Origin: Humulus lupulus
Taxonomy: Eukaryota > Streptophyta > Magnoliopsida > Rosales > Cannabaceae
NCBI RefSeq assembly: GCF_963169125.1
Contig: NC_084802.1
Coordinates: forward strand, 16,554,896-16,618,895
Reading direction: 5' to 3'
Length of the DNA stretch: 64,000 bases
Made by a program: the position numbers and the translations under genes
In this document: positions 19,495 to 30,405 of the stretch, one piece after another
Position numbering within the stretch: the stretch's first letter is position 1
Layout: each line of letters starts with the position of its first letter
Notes under the pieces: model-generated
What the model saw: the letters and a program-made list of their open reading frames with translations, nothing else
What the model was told of the DNA's origin: nothing
Databases searched by the model: none

Positions 19495-22405
19495 ATGTCA
19501 CAGAATCTGGAAAGACGGTGGGGGTTATTGCTGGCAATCCCTTACGAGCCGAAATCTCCGAGCCCAGAATCGCTCTTCGCCCGGAACCAATGTCGGATAA
19601 GAGAATACGAGCTTGCACGCGAGCAAGAAGACATTCGAGCTCACTATCGCCGCCAGATAGACGAGGTCATTGAAAAGAAAAGAAGAGTTCTTCGGGAGGC
19701 CCTCTATCCGGAGCCCAATTCAGGACCTAGGCCTATTCCCCTCGACCCTGCGCTAAAAGTCACTGTTGCGTATCATCCAGGGGAACTCCAGTTTTCCTTA
19801 ATGGGGGAAACTTCATCCTCGCAGCCGAGGAAGGAGATGTTCGAGGCCGAGCTCTACTGGAGCACGGTTACCACAACCAGCCAAATATCTGAAATCCTGG
19901 CTTTCCATGGCCTTAGCTCGTCAGACGCCTTTAAGTGTCGAGTTCCGACCAGCCATGAATGGAGCTGTTTCGCCCCTGGCGGCTGCGACGCCACAGTGAG
20001 ATACGCGGCATGGAGCCAGGAGCACATGACGGCAGGAGCTTTGCTGCCCTTGAAGTCTTTTTTCAAAGACTTTACTAATTTCGTTGGGTTGGCACCGTTC
20101 CAACTCAACACCAATTCGTACAGGGTGCTGTCTGCCCTGAGGTACTTGTACCACAAGCTAGGGTGGGAAGGACCTTCACCTCAAGAGATTTTATATCTCT
20201 TTTGTTTAAAAAGTAACCCCTCCCGAGCTCAGGGAGGGGATGGTTTTTATTACCTCTCGAGCTACCTCAAGGAGACGAAGGTTTTTGGGGATCTCCCCAA
20301 CCACCCGCCAGATTTCAAGAGGGCCTTCTTCTGGACAGATGGTCTGTCCCCGTCTCGACATTATTCGTTCAGGCGGATTCGTAAGTATTCTCGTTACTTT
20401 TATTCTTGAGCTCGAGGCTTTAGTTCTTAAATCCATATTTAGACGAAATGTGTTTCGCGTTTCAGCTAATTTTAAGCGTCCCACCCCCAATGAAGCAATG
20501 ATGAGGCACAGAGAGGCCTTGCTCCAACTTCCCTATGGCAGGAGGTCTCTCTCGTATCTATTACACGAGGACAAGCTCCGAGCTTGCGGGTTGTTGGGAG
20601 AGGGCCAGTCAACCTTTGACTGGTCCAGTAAAAAATATGAACATTGGGAGGAGGTGTCACTGCCCACAGGCGCCCTTCCTCCGAGGAGAGAAAGGAAGAC
20701 ATCACTCCCAGTTCGCTTGAGAAGTCCGCGTTCTGGGAATGAAGCCAACGATGAAGCCTCGAGCTCGGACTCAGATGAAGGTAAAACCCTTCCTACTTCG
20801 CGAATGTGGTCCCCCACTTTACTAAAACACAGGCCCAATAGGTTAGTCTCATGCCCACAAGATAGATACCACTTCTACATATGGAGTTGGGTAGACGACT
20901 GTGTCCATAGGTTATATAGTGGGCTCGGGAAATACGACACCATGTACACCACGGACGAGGTGTGGAATGGGATAGCTATGCAGTACGGGACCAATGATTA
21001 TAGGGACCTCTCGAGGTTATCACCTACTTATAGGGAAGGCACTCCCCCCGCCTCCTCTGAAGACGGGGGAATTTCATGGTCCCCAAGCTCGAGCTCGGGG
21101 GAGAGTTCCAGTTAGGTTTCTTCTATCATCACTCTATATGTCTGTGATACTGAAATAACTTGATGTACACTTCTCTTTTACTGACTTACTGTGTTGTGAC
21201 TTGTGCAGGCGAGATGGACTCCGACCTTGACACCCTTATCGACAATGCAGGCGCCAAGAGGAGAAAACGCCCTAGGGCGGGGTCACTGAAGACCGGCCAG
21301 CAGGGCAAAGGCTCCAAGAGATCCAAGAAGACACCTCCCCTTGCCCTGCCGGTTTCGAGCTCTGTTGCTGCGTCGACTGTCCAAGCCAGCGCCTCCACGA
21401 CAATGCCATCCTCGCAGGCCGTCGTCTCCGCGGTTGCACCGACTTCGCTGGTTGGTGCCCCTGCCATTGTTGAGTCCCAACCTCCTGTGGTGGGTGAAAC
21501 GTCTTCTGCTCAACTTTCCAGAAGACCTTCTGCTTCTCGAGTTCAGAAGCTAACAATCTCCACCCATATGGACTCGTATGTGGTGGACAATGCTGCTGGA
21601 CCTCACAGATCTACGCTGATCTCGGATGTCATGTCCCGGATCGGCCAAAGCTATGGCAGTTTCGAAGCTCCCCAGTGGCAGTGCTTAACCGGCACCCGAG
21701 ACCGCACTGTCCTTTACGAGAAGAGTATCGAGCACACTGTTGCGGTAAGTATCCTTCTATATTCCTTTTGCTTACATTCATACTGACCTGAGGCTAATGG
21801 TGGTTTCTTCCTTTTTTCAGGCTCTTGCCTTCACTGCCCAGCTCAATTACGAGCTGAACAACGAGATCCATTCGAGCAGGACTCATGCTCAAGAGGCGAA
21901 GGACCTCCACCTTAGAGCGAATGACGATCTGAAGGCGGCGAATGCTAAGCTCGAGGCAGTGGTTAAGGAGCGTGAGGACATGGCCAAGGAGCTCGGAAAG
22001 CTGAGAGCTGAACTCGAGGAGCAAAAGAAAGATAATACCCAGCTTCGGCAGACCAATAAGAAGCTCGAAGAGGACAAGGCCGCCACCTTCGACATCATAG
22101 AGGATGCCAAAACTCGCCTTCTTGCCGAGTACAAAGAAAAGAAGGAAAAGGCGGTCGACTCAGCCATGTACCGGATGTGGGCTTATAATGAAGATCTGGA
22201 CACCAGCTTCTTAGGTCCCCACGAGGCGCCGCTTCTTGAACGATGGAATGCTCGGCTCGAGAAGGAAGAGGTTGAACAGCTCGAGAAGGAGAAGGCTGCT
22301 CCGGACACCGTTTCGGAGGGAGCTCAGGAGGATAGTCATGCTATTCGTCCTGGGGGGTCCGGTGCCACCGACGCTGAGAAGGCCAAGGAGACTCCTCTTC
22401 CTTGA
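19495..22405 (+). CDS. Tat2 extra antisense gene (aORF), intact, four coding exons
   Basis: A 5' UTR intron (19009-19494) ends directly at ATG 19495. Coding exons: 19495-20380, 20466-21110, 21209-21744 and 21821-22405. All phases fit (1, 1, 0), giving 883 aa. An alternative donor at 20781 (AAG|GTAAAA) has the same phase and gives 773 aa. Exon 1 holds a region like the 'putative gypsy type transposon' family (PF04195-like; AGALLPLKSFFKDF, FVGLAPF, RYLYHKLGW). Exon 3 begins with a Lys/Arg-rich, nuclear-signal-like stretch (GAKRRKRPR, KGSKRSKK). Exon 4 is a long coiled coil followed by MYRMWAYNEDLDTSFLG. Such extra genes are known in Tat-branch elements; the function is unknown. Absence of any stop, unlike the neighbouring gag-pol, suggests it was recently functional. 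Confidence 0.75.
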
Positions 22406-22654
22406 ATCTGACCTCGGGGAGATCAGTTATCAGGGCTGCGTCCCCTTATTTCTGTAATTATTTTAATATATGCCCACGGGGCTGATACAATTTCTTTTAC
22501 CATTCTTTTATATGCTTTACATTTCTTGGCTCGAAATATTTTGCATATTTTTATATTGATGAACCGGTTATGTTTATTTAATTCATAAAAACATAGTTTG
22601 GATTTAGGCTCGAAATTCGATGCATTCATGCATAGTTTATTCGAATTATCCGCT

Positions 22655-23150
22655 TCCGACCTCGTTACTTATCAAGGTCGGATATTACTTTAACCATGAA
22701 CTCAAGAGTACTTATATGGTATGTAATGTGAATGATCTGGTTATATCTTTTTTGTTTAGTCACTTTTCCTCATCCTCATTTTTTGTTTCGAGGTTAAGAG
22801 TTTGAAACTATTTTTCTCTTAAGATATTCCAGCCTCGATCTCGACTTGTCTCGTGATAGGTTTAGGCTCCTACTTATTATCGATCAATTTTTTCGCTGGT
22901 TCCAGACCTGTTAAGTTTGCACATCTGGTTAACTCCAAACGTTTTAGGTTTTTGGTAGTTCGGTTTTGTCCGAACTATCTAAGCTCGCGTATTTGGTTAT
23001 ATCCAAACACTTCATATGTTTTTGATAACTCAGTTATCTAGGCTCGCGTACTTGGTTATCTCCAAATACTTTTATCTTTTTGATAAGTCGGTTATGTTCG
23101 AACTATCTAAGCTCGCGTACTTGGTTATCTCCAAATACTTCATATATATA
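22655..23150. repeat. Tat2 hairpin repeat array
   Basis: Imperfect ~60-70 bp repeats carrying (A/C)TTGGTTAT(A/C)TCCAAA hairpins and the words AAGCTCGCGTA. Clear hairpins: GTTCGG-TTTTGT-CCGAAC (22959-22976), TTTGG-TTATAT-CCAAA (near 22993) and two TTGG-TTATCT-CCAA (near 23054 and 23123). A further CCGACCT...AAGGTCGG fold lies at 22655-22681. The array sits between the stop codon of the aORF (22405) and the stop codon of pol (23362). Confidence 0.7.
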
Positions 23151-23361
23151 TATTTTATTTTTTAATCTGATGGTATATATACCAATGATGCCCCCTTAAT
23201 ATCCTATGAGTGTGACCATAGGTTATTAAATTAAGAGAGATTGCAAAAATAAAAAGAAATTACATATGGAACAAAATAGACCTTTTATTTGATGAAATTC
23301 AAAAACAAACAAACAAACTAGTACAGATAAAAAGTCATGGTTACAGGCAACACTTCCTACA

Positions 23362-24866
23362 CTATTGATAGTAAGGTCTAAGGTGTTCGCCATTCCATGC
23401 TCGCGGTATCAGGCTCCCATCCAATCTCGCAAGTTTGTACACACCAGGTCGGATGACTGACTCTATCTGGTATGGTCCTTCCCAGTTCGGCCCGAGCACC
23501 CAGCTGCTGGATCTCGGGTTGCCAAGAATACGTGTCTTAATACCAGATCTCCCATTCCGAACTTTCGATCTCGAACCCTCTTATTGAAATATCGTGTAGT
23601 TCGTTGCTGGTAAGCAGCGTTTCTCAGCTGAGCCTCTTCTCTTTTTTCATCAATCAAGTCTAGAGTTTCTTCGAGCTGAGTGTGATTGGAACTTTGATCG
23701 TAAATCTGAGTTTGAATCGTTGGGATTTCGACCTCGATGGGCAACATTGCCTCGCAGCCATATGCTAGAGAGAACGGGGTATGCCCTGTTGAGGTCCGGG
23801 CTGTGGTCTTATACCCCCAAAGGACTTGAGGTAATTCCTCGGGCCATCGTCCCTTGGCTTCTTCCAACTTTTTCTTCAGAGAACTCTTGAGAGTTTTGTT
23901 AATGGCCTCGACCTGACCATTCGCCTGAGGGTGAGCCACAGATGAAAAACTCTTTATTATGCCATTCTTTTTGCAAAAGCTGGTGAACAAGTCGCAATCG
24001 AACTGAGTTCCGTTATCGGATATGATTTTTCTCGGTACTCCGTATCGGCATACGATGTTCTTTACCACGAAATCAAGGATCTTTTTCGAAGTTATGGTTG
24101 CCAATGGTTCAGCCTCCGTCCATTTCATGAAGTAATCAACGGCGACTACAGCATATTTCACTCCGCCTTTTCCAGTTGGGAGAGAGCCTATGAGGTCGAT
24201 GCCCCATACTGCGAAAGGCCATGGGGATGTCAACATGGTCAGTTCGGATGGTGGAGCTCGGGGTATCGTGGCGAATCTCTGGCATTTGTCGCATTTCTTC
24301 ACATACTCAAAAGAGTTTGTTTTAATGGTTGGCCAGAAATATCCTTGGCGTATGATCTTCTTGGACAGGTTATGCCCCCCGGTGTGGTCTCCACAGAACC
24401 CTTCATGAATTTCTTCAATGATCTTCTTTACTTCGGGAGGGGTTACACATCTAAGCAGCGGCATGGAATATCCTCTTCTGTATAGCTTTCTGTCCAAAAT
24501 GGTGTAACGAGGAAGTTGATACATCAACTTTCGAGCCTGATTTCGATCTTTTGGAAGAATTCCATTTTCGAGATAGTCAACTATTGGACTCATCCAGGTC
24601 GGTTCTGTTTCAATCATACACACATCTTCCTCGTCTGGCTCAGTAATGCTGGGTGCTGATAGGTGTTCTACGGGTACAACATTCAACTCTTCATTTTCGG
24701 CGGAAGTGGCGAGTCGAGCTAAGGCATCTGCATTTGAGTTTTGTTCTCGGGGAACCTGTTCAATTGCATAAAATTCGAAATACTCCAATGCGAATTTTGC
24801 CTTCTCCAGATAAGCTGCCATTCTTGTGCCACGAGCCTGGTACTCTCCCAAGAATTGATTAACCAC
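23362..24866 (-). pseudogene. pol: Tat2 pol C-terminus: second RNase H end and integrase
   Basis: Continues the same frame as the upstream pol segment after TAG 24870-24872. It begins with the end of the archaeal-type RNase H (LVVNQFLGEYQARG), followed by the integrase: zinc-binding region HEGFCGDHTGGH...CDKCQRF, then the catalytic core with D (WGIDLIG), D (ISDNGTQFD) and E (ANGQVEAINK). Near 23520 a frameshift moves the C-terminal part (VLGPNWEGPYQ ... HLRPYYQ) to another frame, which ends at TAG 23362-23364. Integrase inserts the cDNA into the genome; with stop and frameshift it is not functional as it stands. Confidence 0.88.
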
Positions 24867-24869
24867 GAG

Positions 24870-26435
24870 CTAGGAGTCGCTGTAGCAATGTATAGCTTTG
24901 GCTTTGAGCTCTTTTGCTATTCGTAGTCCCGCGAGTAGAGCCTCGTACTCAGCTTCATTATTAGATGCTTTAAAGCCAAATCTTAAAGCAGAGTGAAATT
25001 TGCTCCCTGCAGGAGTGATCAGGATAACTCCTGCCCCCGCTCCATTTTCAGTTGACGAGCCATCTACGTAAAGTTTCCATAGCTCGTGGGCCATGGTTAT
25101 TACCTCGTCGTCGGCTATTCCAGTACATTCCACTATAAAGTCCGCCAATGCTTGTGCCTTAATGGTCGTTCTTGGATGGTAGGTGATCTCGAACTGTCCG
25201 AGCTCAACAGCCCATTTAAGGAGTCGACCTGACGCCTCTGGTTTAGACAGGACCTGCCTAAGTGGTTGATCTGTCAGTACATGGATGGGATGTGCCTGAA
25301 AATAGGGGCGGAGCTTACGAGACGAATGAATTAGACTGAGGGCGAGTTTCTCCATCAATGGATACCTTGACTCTGCCCCTAGTAATCTCTTACTGATGTA
25401 ATAGACGGGTTTCTGCACCCTCTCTTCCTCTCGAATGAGCACCGCGCTTATCGCGTGTTCGGTGGTCGAGAGGTATAGGTACAATACTTCTCTCGTTTCG
25501 GGTTTTGACAAGATGGGTGGTTCAGCGAGTTGTCTTTTGAGCTCCTGAAAGGCCAGCTCGCACTCATCTGTCCATTCAAACTTCTTACTTCCTCTCAATA
25601 AGTTGAAGAATGGAAGGCCACGATCCGTTGACTTCGAGATGAATCTGCTCAGGGCGGCCATCCTGCCAGTCAAGCTTTGGACATCTTTATGCTTCCGAGG
25701 TGAAGGCATATCAATCAGGGCCTTCATTTTGTCGCGATTAGCCTCGATTCCACGAGAGTTGACAATGAAACCCAGAAATTTTCCCGAAGATACCCCAAAA
25801 GTGCACTTCTGAGGATTTAGCTTCATGTTGTATTTTCTGAGCACGCCAAAGCACTCTTCGAGGTCATCAACATGGTTCTTGTTAAGTTGAGACTTTACAA
25901 GCATGTCATCAACATAAACTTCCATGTTGTTCCCTATTTGCTCTGAAAACATCATGTTTACGAGCCGCTGATATGTAGCTCCAGCGTTCTTGAGCCCAAA
26001 CGGCATAACATTATAACAGTATAGCCCTTTATCTATGATGAAGCTCGTATGTTCTTGGTCGGGGGCATGCATGGGAATCTGGTTGTATCCAGAATATGCA
26101 TCCATGAATGACATCAAGCCATGCCCCGTCGTGGCATCCACGAGATGATCAATTCTTGGCAGCGGAAAACAGTCTTTTGGGCAAGCTTTGTTGAGATCCG
26201 AGTAGTCAATACAGGTTCTCCACGTCCCATTGGGCTTTGGGACCAACACTGGATTGGCTACCCAGTCAAGGTAAAAGGCATCCCTAATGAAATGGTTTGC
26301 TTTTAACCTGTCAACTTCCTCCTTTAATGCTTTCTTTCTGTCCTCGTCCAGCTGTCTTCGCTTTTGTTGCTTCGGGGGAGAGCTTTTGTCTATGTTTAAT
26401 GCGTGGCTCGCAACATTCGGGCTTATCCCCACCAT
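24870..26435 (-). pseudogene. pol: Tat2 pol: reverse transcriptase and RNase H
   Basis: RT is recognisable from DYSDLNKACPKDCFPLPRID (about residue 80), through FMDAYSGYNQI, MPFGLKNAGATYQRLVN and the catalytic YVDD (about residue 170). The RNase H follows (YLYLSTTEHAISAVLI, KPVYYISKRL), then the start of an additional RNase H (LYVDGSSTENGAGAGVI, NNEAEYEALLAGL). The dual RNase H places it in the Tat branch. The frame is closed by TAG at 24870-24872 inside SDS*LVVNQ; Tat3 has SDSQLVVNQ there, so the stop is a CAG-to-TAG change. Confidence 0.92.
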
Positions 26436-26492
26436 GTCTGAGTGTGACCATGCGAAGACATCCTGGTTTTTCTTCAGAAAGCAAATTAATTG

Positions 26493-28001
26493 CTATTTTG
26501 CCTCGTCTCGGAGGTGTTTTCTGACCTTCACCTTCTTCGAGGGATCAGCTTCCTCGAGCTGAATTTCTTCGAGCTCCTCCAAAGGTTCGAAATCAAATTT
26601 CTCCTCAATCCTTGGATCGATCTCCTCGTCAATTTCTAAGACTGTTCCGTCTTTATTTTGTATGATAACGAGTGTTTGAGCGCTCGTTTGTTTCTTTCCC
26701 CTCAAAGAAATGCTATAGCACTCCCTTCCTGCCAATTGATCTCCTTTTAATGTCCCGACCCCGCTTGGGGTTGGGAACTTAAGGGCCAGGTGCCTCACAG
26801 ATGAAACTGCCCCCAACCCGATCAGAGCAGGTCTCCTGAGCAGTACATTGTAGGCAGATGGTAAATCTACTACCACGAACTCCATTATCTTGGTCACCGA
26901 GACTGGATAGTCTCCCAAGGTCACAGGGAGTTCAATGGATCCCATACAGGCAGTCCCTTCTCCTGAAAAGCCGTACAAAGTAGTTGCACATGCCTTCAGG
27001 TCGCGAAGGGAGAGTCCCATTTTCTCGAGGGTCGCTTTATAAAGAATGTTGACTGAGCTCCCATTGTCTATGAGAACTCGGCGGACTCTCTTGTTGGCAA
27101 GCTGAAGAGTAATAACCAATGGATCATGATGAGGGAACTGAACATGGGAAGCGTCCTCCTCAGTGAAGGTTATCGGTTGTGTTTCAATCCTTTGGCTCTT
27201 CGGTGGCCTAGGTTCGGGTTCATAAGGAGACCCATCCCCTGTCTTCAGCTCGTTAACGTATCTCTTTTGAGCATTTCTGCCCCCTCCTGCGAGATGAGGC
27301 CCTCTCGAGATGGTTATTACGTCCTCTCCATCTATCGGCGGGGGCCTGTCTTCTTCCCGAGATCGGGAGTTATTATTTTGTGCCGTCGAAGGCGCGGCTA
27401 CTCTCTGGCTCGCAGTAGTCTGTCCAGTACTCTGGTTTTTGACGTACTGCCGGAAGTAACCTCTCGAGATCAACCCTTCGATCTCATCCTTCAGCTGTCG
27501 ACATTCATCGGTTGTGTGTTCGGTGTCTCTATGGAATCGGCAATACTTACTGGAATCCCTTTTGGATTTTTGATTTCTCATTGGGTCCGGACGCCTGAAG
27601 GGGACCTGGTTTTCATTAGCCAGGTATATATTTTCTCGAGACTCGTTGAGCTCGGTGTGCACTTTATATACGGAGAAATACCTTTCTCCTTTCTTTTTCT
27701 TTCCTCCTTCAGCCTCGGGGTTATTTCCCTCGCTCTTTTTCCTCTTGGAGGGATTCTCCGAAGTAGGCTGTGGAGCTACTGGGTCAGCCGAGGTTGAGGC
27801 GGAGTTAATGTTTATCGTTGTAGTTTCGGTCTGCGAGGTCGCCTTGAGCGTTGACCTCGCCTCCTCTACATTGACAAATCTCTGCGCCCGTCTGTTAAAC
27901 TCAGTTATTGACCTCACCGGTTTCCCTTGCATGTCGTCCCAAAGGGCACTTCCAGGTAAAACACCAGCTCGGATAGCCATCAGGTGCCCACTGTCATCCA
28001 C
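26493..28001 (-). pseudogene. Tat2 gag C-terminus and protease
   Basis: The N-terminal part is the end of gag (ITEFNRRAQRFVNVEEA), followed by a Lys/Glu-rich linker and a histidine-cysteine cluster C-x2-H-x5-H-x4-C (YCRFHRDTEHTTDECRQL, about residue 155) that resembles a zinc knuckle variant. The aspartic protease lies near residue 310 (VRRVLIDNGSSVNILYK, active-site D-N-G-S in place of DTG/DSG). The same frame would lead into RT but is interrupted by TAG at 26493-26495. Protease cuts the polyprotein into mature parts. Confidence 0.85.
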
Positions 28002-29496
28002 ATCTCGAGCCCGTGCGACCTCCAGATTAATCTTGTCAGATAGCTTTTCAGTGTTTCGCCTGGCTGTTTTCTGACGTTGGTCAAAGTGGATGCCTCTGGC
28101 CTAACTCCCACCATAGCTCGGAACTGCTTCTTGAAGTCTCTAGACAACTGTTCCCATGAAGTTATTGAGTGTTTCTTGTACTTTTCGAACTAACTTTTGG
28201 CAGGTCCTGCCAATGATGTTGGAAACAACATGCACCTGAGCTCGTAACCCACGTTACTAGCTCTCATAATAGTGTTGAATGTACTCAGGTGACTACATGG
28301 GTCGGTTTTTCCTTCAAACGTTGGGCATGAGGAATCCGGAACCCTTGAGGAAATTGAGGGTTAGAAATATGTGGAGCAAACAGCTCGAGCTCCTCATCAG
28401 AGACCTCGTATCGACCACTCCCCCGTTCATTCTTTAAAAGCCTAAAGGCTTTTTCGAGCTGATCGATCCTTTCTTGGACTGGGTCCGTGGGAGGTGTTGT
28501 CTGGAATTGACAGTCATTCATCATGATTCCAAGCTCGCGTCTCCGTGAGGGATCTCTACGCCCATTCAGGCAATTCCTTAGGTCCGGATTTGTCCGATCT
28601 CCCTTCCTCCTACTCTGATTCAGATGATTTCGCAGGTCAGGACGATTCTTGCGGCTTCCAGTATTTTTACGACCTCGATCGTGTTTACTAACGGACCTGG
28701 TCTCTCCGGACTCGTCACTGGTGAAACTCATTGATCGGTCATTTCGCAATGGGTTCTTCCCATGTCGCCTCGTCTCCGCAGTGCGAGACCGGGATGTCTG
28801 ACTTTTCTCAGATTGTGCGCCTCTCCGCTCCTGGAAAGTCTCCCTGTTTCCTTGTGTATCCCCCGTACGCCCTTGATCCTGATCTCGAACAGGTTGAGCG
28901 TTTCTGCGGGGAGGCGAAGGATATCTTATGGGAGACGGAGGGAACCGTATAGGCGATAGTGGCTGCCGCCCTTGCCTCGGCCTAGAGGGTCCAGAATTTG
29001 CCTGAGATGGGTCAGTCGCGTTCGGTGCACTACCAGGAACCTGAGTCCGAGCCTCGGCAGGAGTTCGGTTATTCTCAGTTCCTGCAGGCACTTCCACAGG
29101 TGGATTAGGCGGGACCCGAGCTCGGGTACTCCTCTGGGGCCTAGGAGGAGCAGATGGTTCTGCTGGCGCCGAAGGTTGAGTCGGCCTCCTTGTGGCAGCA
29201 TCCTTTCGTGGCCACCCACGGGGCCTCCGGGGAGGAACATGCACGTCCCTTGGAGGAGGGACTTGGTTTTCGCGCGGAGGCGGGGGCTGAGCCACCTGCG
29301 CCTCTGCGGCTATCCTAGTCAGCTCCTCATTCCGTTTGTTGGCCTCTGCCAACAGCTGTTTCAACTGCCGGTTTTCCAGTTCTACAATAGGAACGTAACG
29401 CTCGGGATTGTAGTACATGTCCTCATCCCTTGGTGGAGGCGGTGGTCCCCGAGAATCAGAAGACCCACTTCTCTCCTCAGCATCCGGGTTCTCCAT
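28002..29496 (-). pseudogene. gag: Tat2 gag N-terminal and central region
   Basis: Starts at ATG 29494-29496, about 110 bp after the 5' LTR. The first ~300 residues are Pro/Arg-rich and probably disordered, with an early coiled-coil-like segment (VELENRQLKQLLAEANKRNEEL). A frameshift near 28285-28310 moves the gag core (STFNTIM, YELRCMLFPTSLAGPA) to another frame. A TAG about 28190 replaces Trp of the conserved GPARQWF seen in Tat3. Gag therefore cannot be made whole from this copy. Confidence 0.8.
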
Positions 29497-29587
29497 TGGT
29501 TATTTTCCAGGACGCCTTGGGTAACTTTCATCAGGCGTGTTTTGATTGTTCGTGGCCATGAATCTCTCAGGGATGAATGCTTAAGGC

Positions 29588-29604
29588 TCTCAATGAAAGC
29601 ACCA
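29588..29604 (-). other. Primer-binding-site-like sequence of Tat2
   Basis: TGGTGCTTTCATTGAGA on the minus strand, three bases after the LTR end (CGTCAACA GTT TGG...). The identical 17 bases occur in the same place in Tat3 (42187-42203), which supports a primer site. I could not assign the tRNA. Confidence 0.6.
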
Positions 29605-29607
29605 AAC

Positions 29608-30405
29608 TGTTGACGCCGTTTTTCGTCAAACAATGAAAGAAGAGCACTTAAACAAGAATTGATAATGGCCAAATACAATAAAACAGATCAAACACACAAT
29701 TTTTACGTGGTTCAGCAGTTAAATCTATCTAGTCCATGAGTCTCTGTTATTAATACTCAAGATTATCTCTGAGAATTCTTCAGCATGAATTCTTCAGAGT
29801 TTTCACTCAAGGATCAGAATTTCGGTCCTTTACAATGGTGCATGGCTTCTCTATTTATAGAGAAGGATGCAGAATACTATCCCACATATTTTGGGTAGTT
29901 ACTCTTTTTGTGAATAAAATAAATGGCTTTAAATGCCTATAATCAGATATAAAAGGAAACGTCCTTGAAGACCAGGAAACACATAACTGATCAAATAATA
30001 TCCCACGATTCTAGGGGGTTTACATTAATAAATGAGGATTACATCTCATATTTATAATACTTGTAGATATTCAAAGTGGTTATTGCGTTTCTCTAAGGCT
30101 TTAATCTCCCAGGTTTCCTGTCACCTTTCGAGCCGGAGACATCTTCTGAGGTCACTCAACCTCTTCGAGATCGTATGCGCGTCGAGCTCGGGAACCCTGA
30201 TCCGAAGTTGTCTCCAAAGATGAATGTGTTCCCGGAGCTATCTTTCGAGATCATGAACTCTTCGAGGTCACCATACTCGAGATCGTCCATATCCTGCATG
30301 CTCGGCATATGATCATGGAGCTTGCTTCCAACCTTATGAGTCCGCTTATTTGCGAATCCAACTTCCGAGGTCATAATTAACATGGCTCGAAATCTGGGTA
30401 TAACA
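29608..30405 (-). repeat. 5' LTR of Tat2
   Basis: A 798-bp block, TGTTGACGCCG to GGGTATAACA in plus reading. It carries TATAAATA on the minus strand (29852-29859), the R-region hairpin bases CGTGG/CCATG (29706-29738) and a perfect terminal hairpin TTGACG-8-CGTCAA (29610-29629) next to the primer site. The five bases to its right are AATTT; no partner duplication survives on the left. Confidence 0.82.
29852..29859 (-). promoter_or_regulatory. TATA box of Tat2 5' LTR
   Basis: TATAAATA on the minus strand in the context CTCTATAAATAGAG, upstream of the R-region hairpin and gag. Confidence 0.65.

Larger units (their letters stand above)
18513..30405 (-). mobile_element. Tat2: nearly full-length Tat element lacking its 3' LTR
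   Basis: Reading right to left: 5' LTR (29608-30405), primer site (29588-29604), gag-pol (29496-23362), hairpin array (22655-23150), plus-strand extra gene (19495-22405), polypurine tract (18525-18540) and 12 bp of 3' LTR (18513-18524, TGTTATATCCAG on the minus strand versus TGTTATACCCAG in the 5' LTR). Pol has RT, RNase H, a second archaeal-type RNase H and integrase in that order, the hallmark of the Tat branch of Ty3/gypsy. The 3' LTR was lost at the junction with the chromovirus fragment. Confidence 0.88.

Noticed and set aside
27126..29613. Plus-strand frames of 140-220 codons opposite Tat2 gag and protease
   Set aside because: Shadows of the GC-rich minus-strand coding region; the real motifs are on the minus strand.
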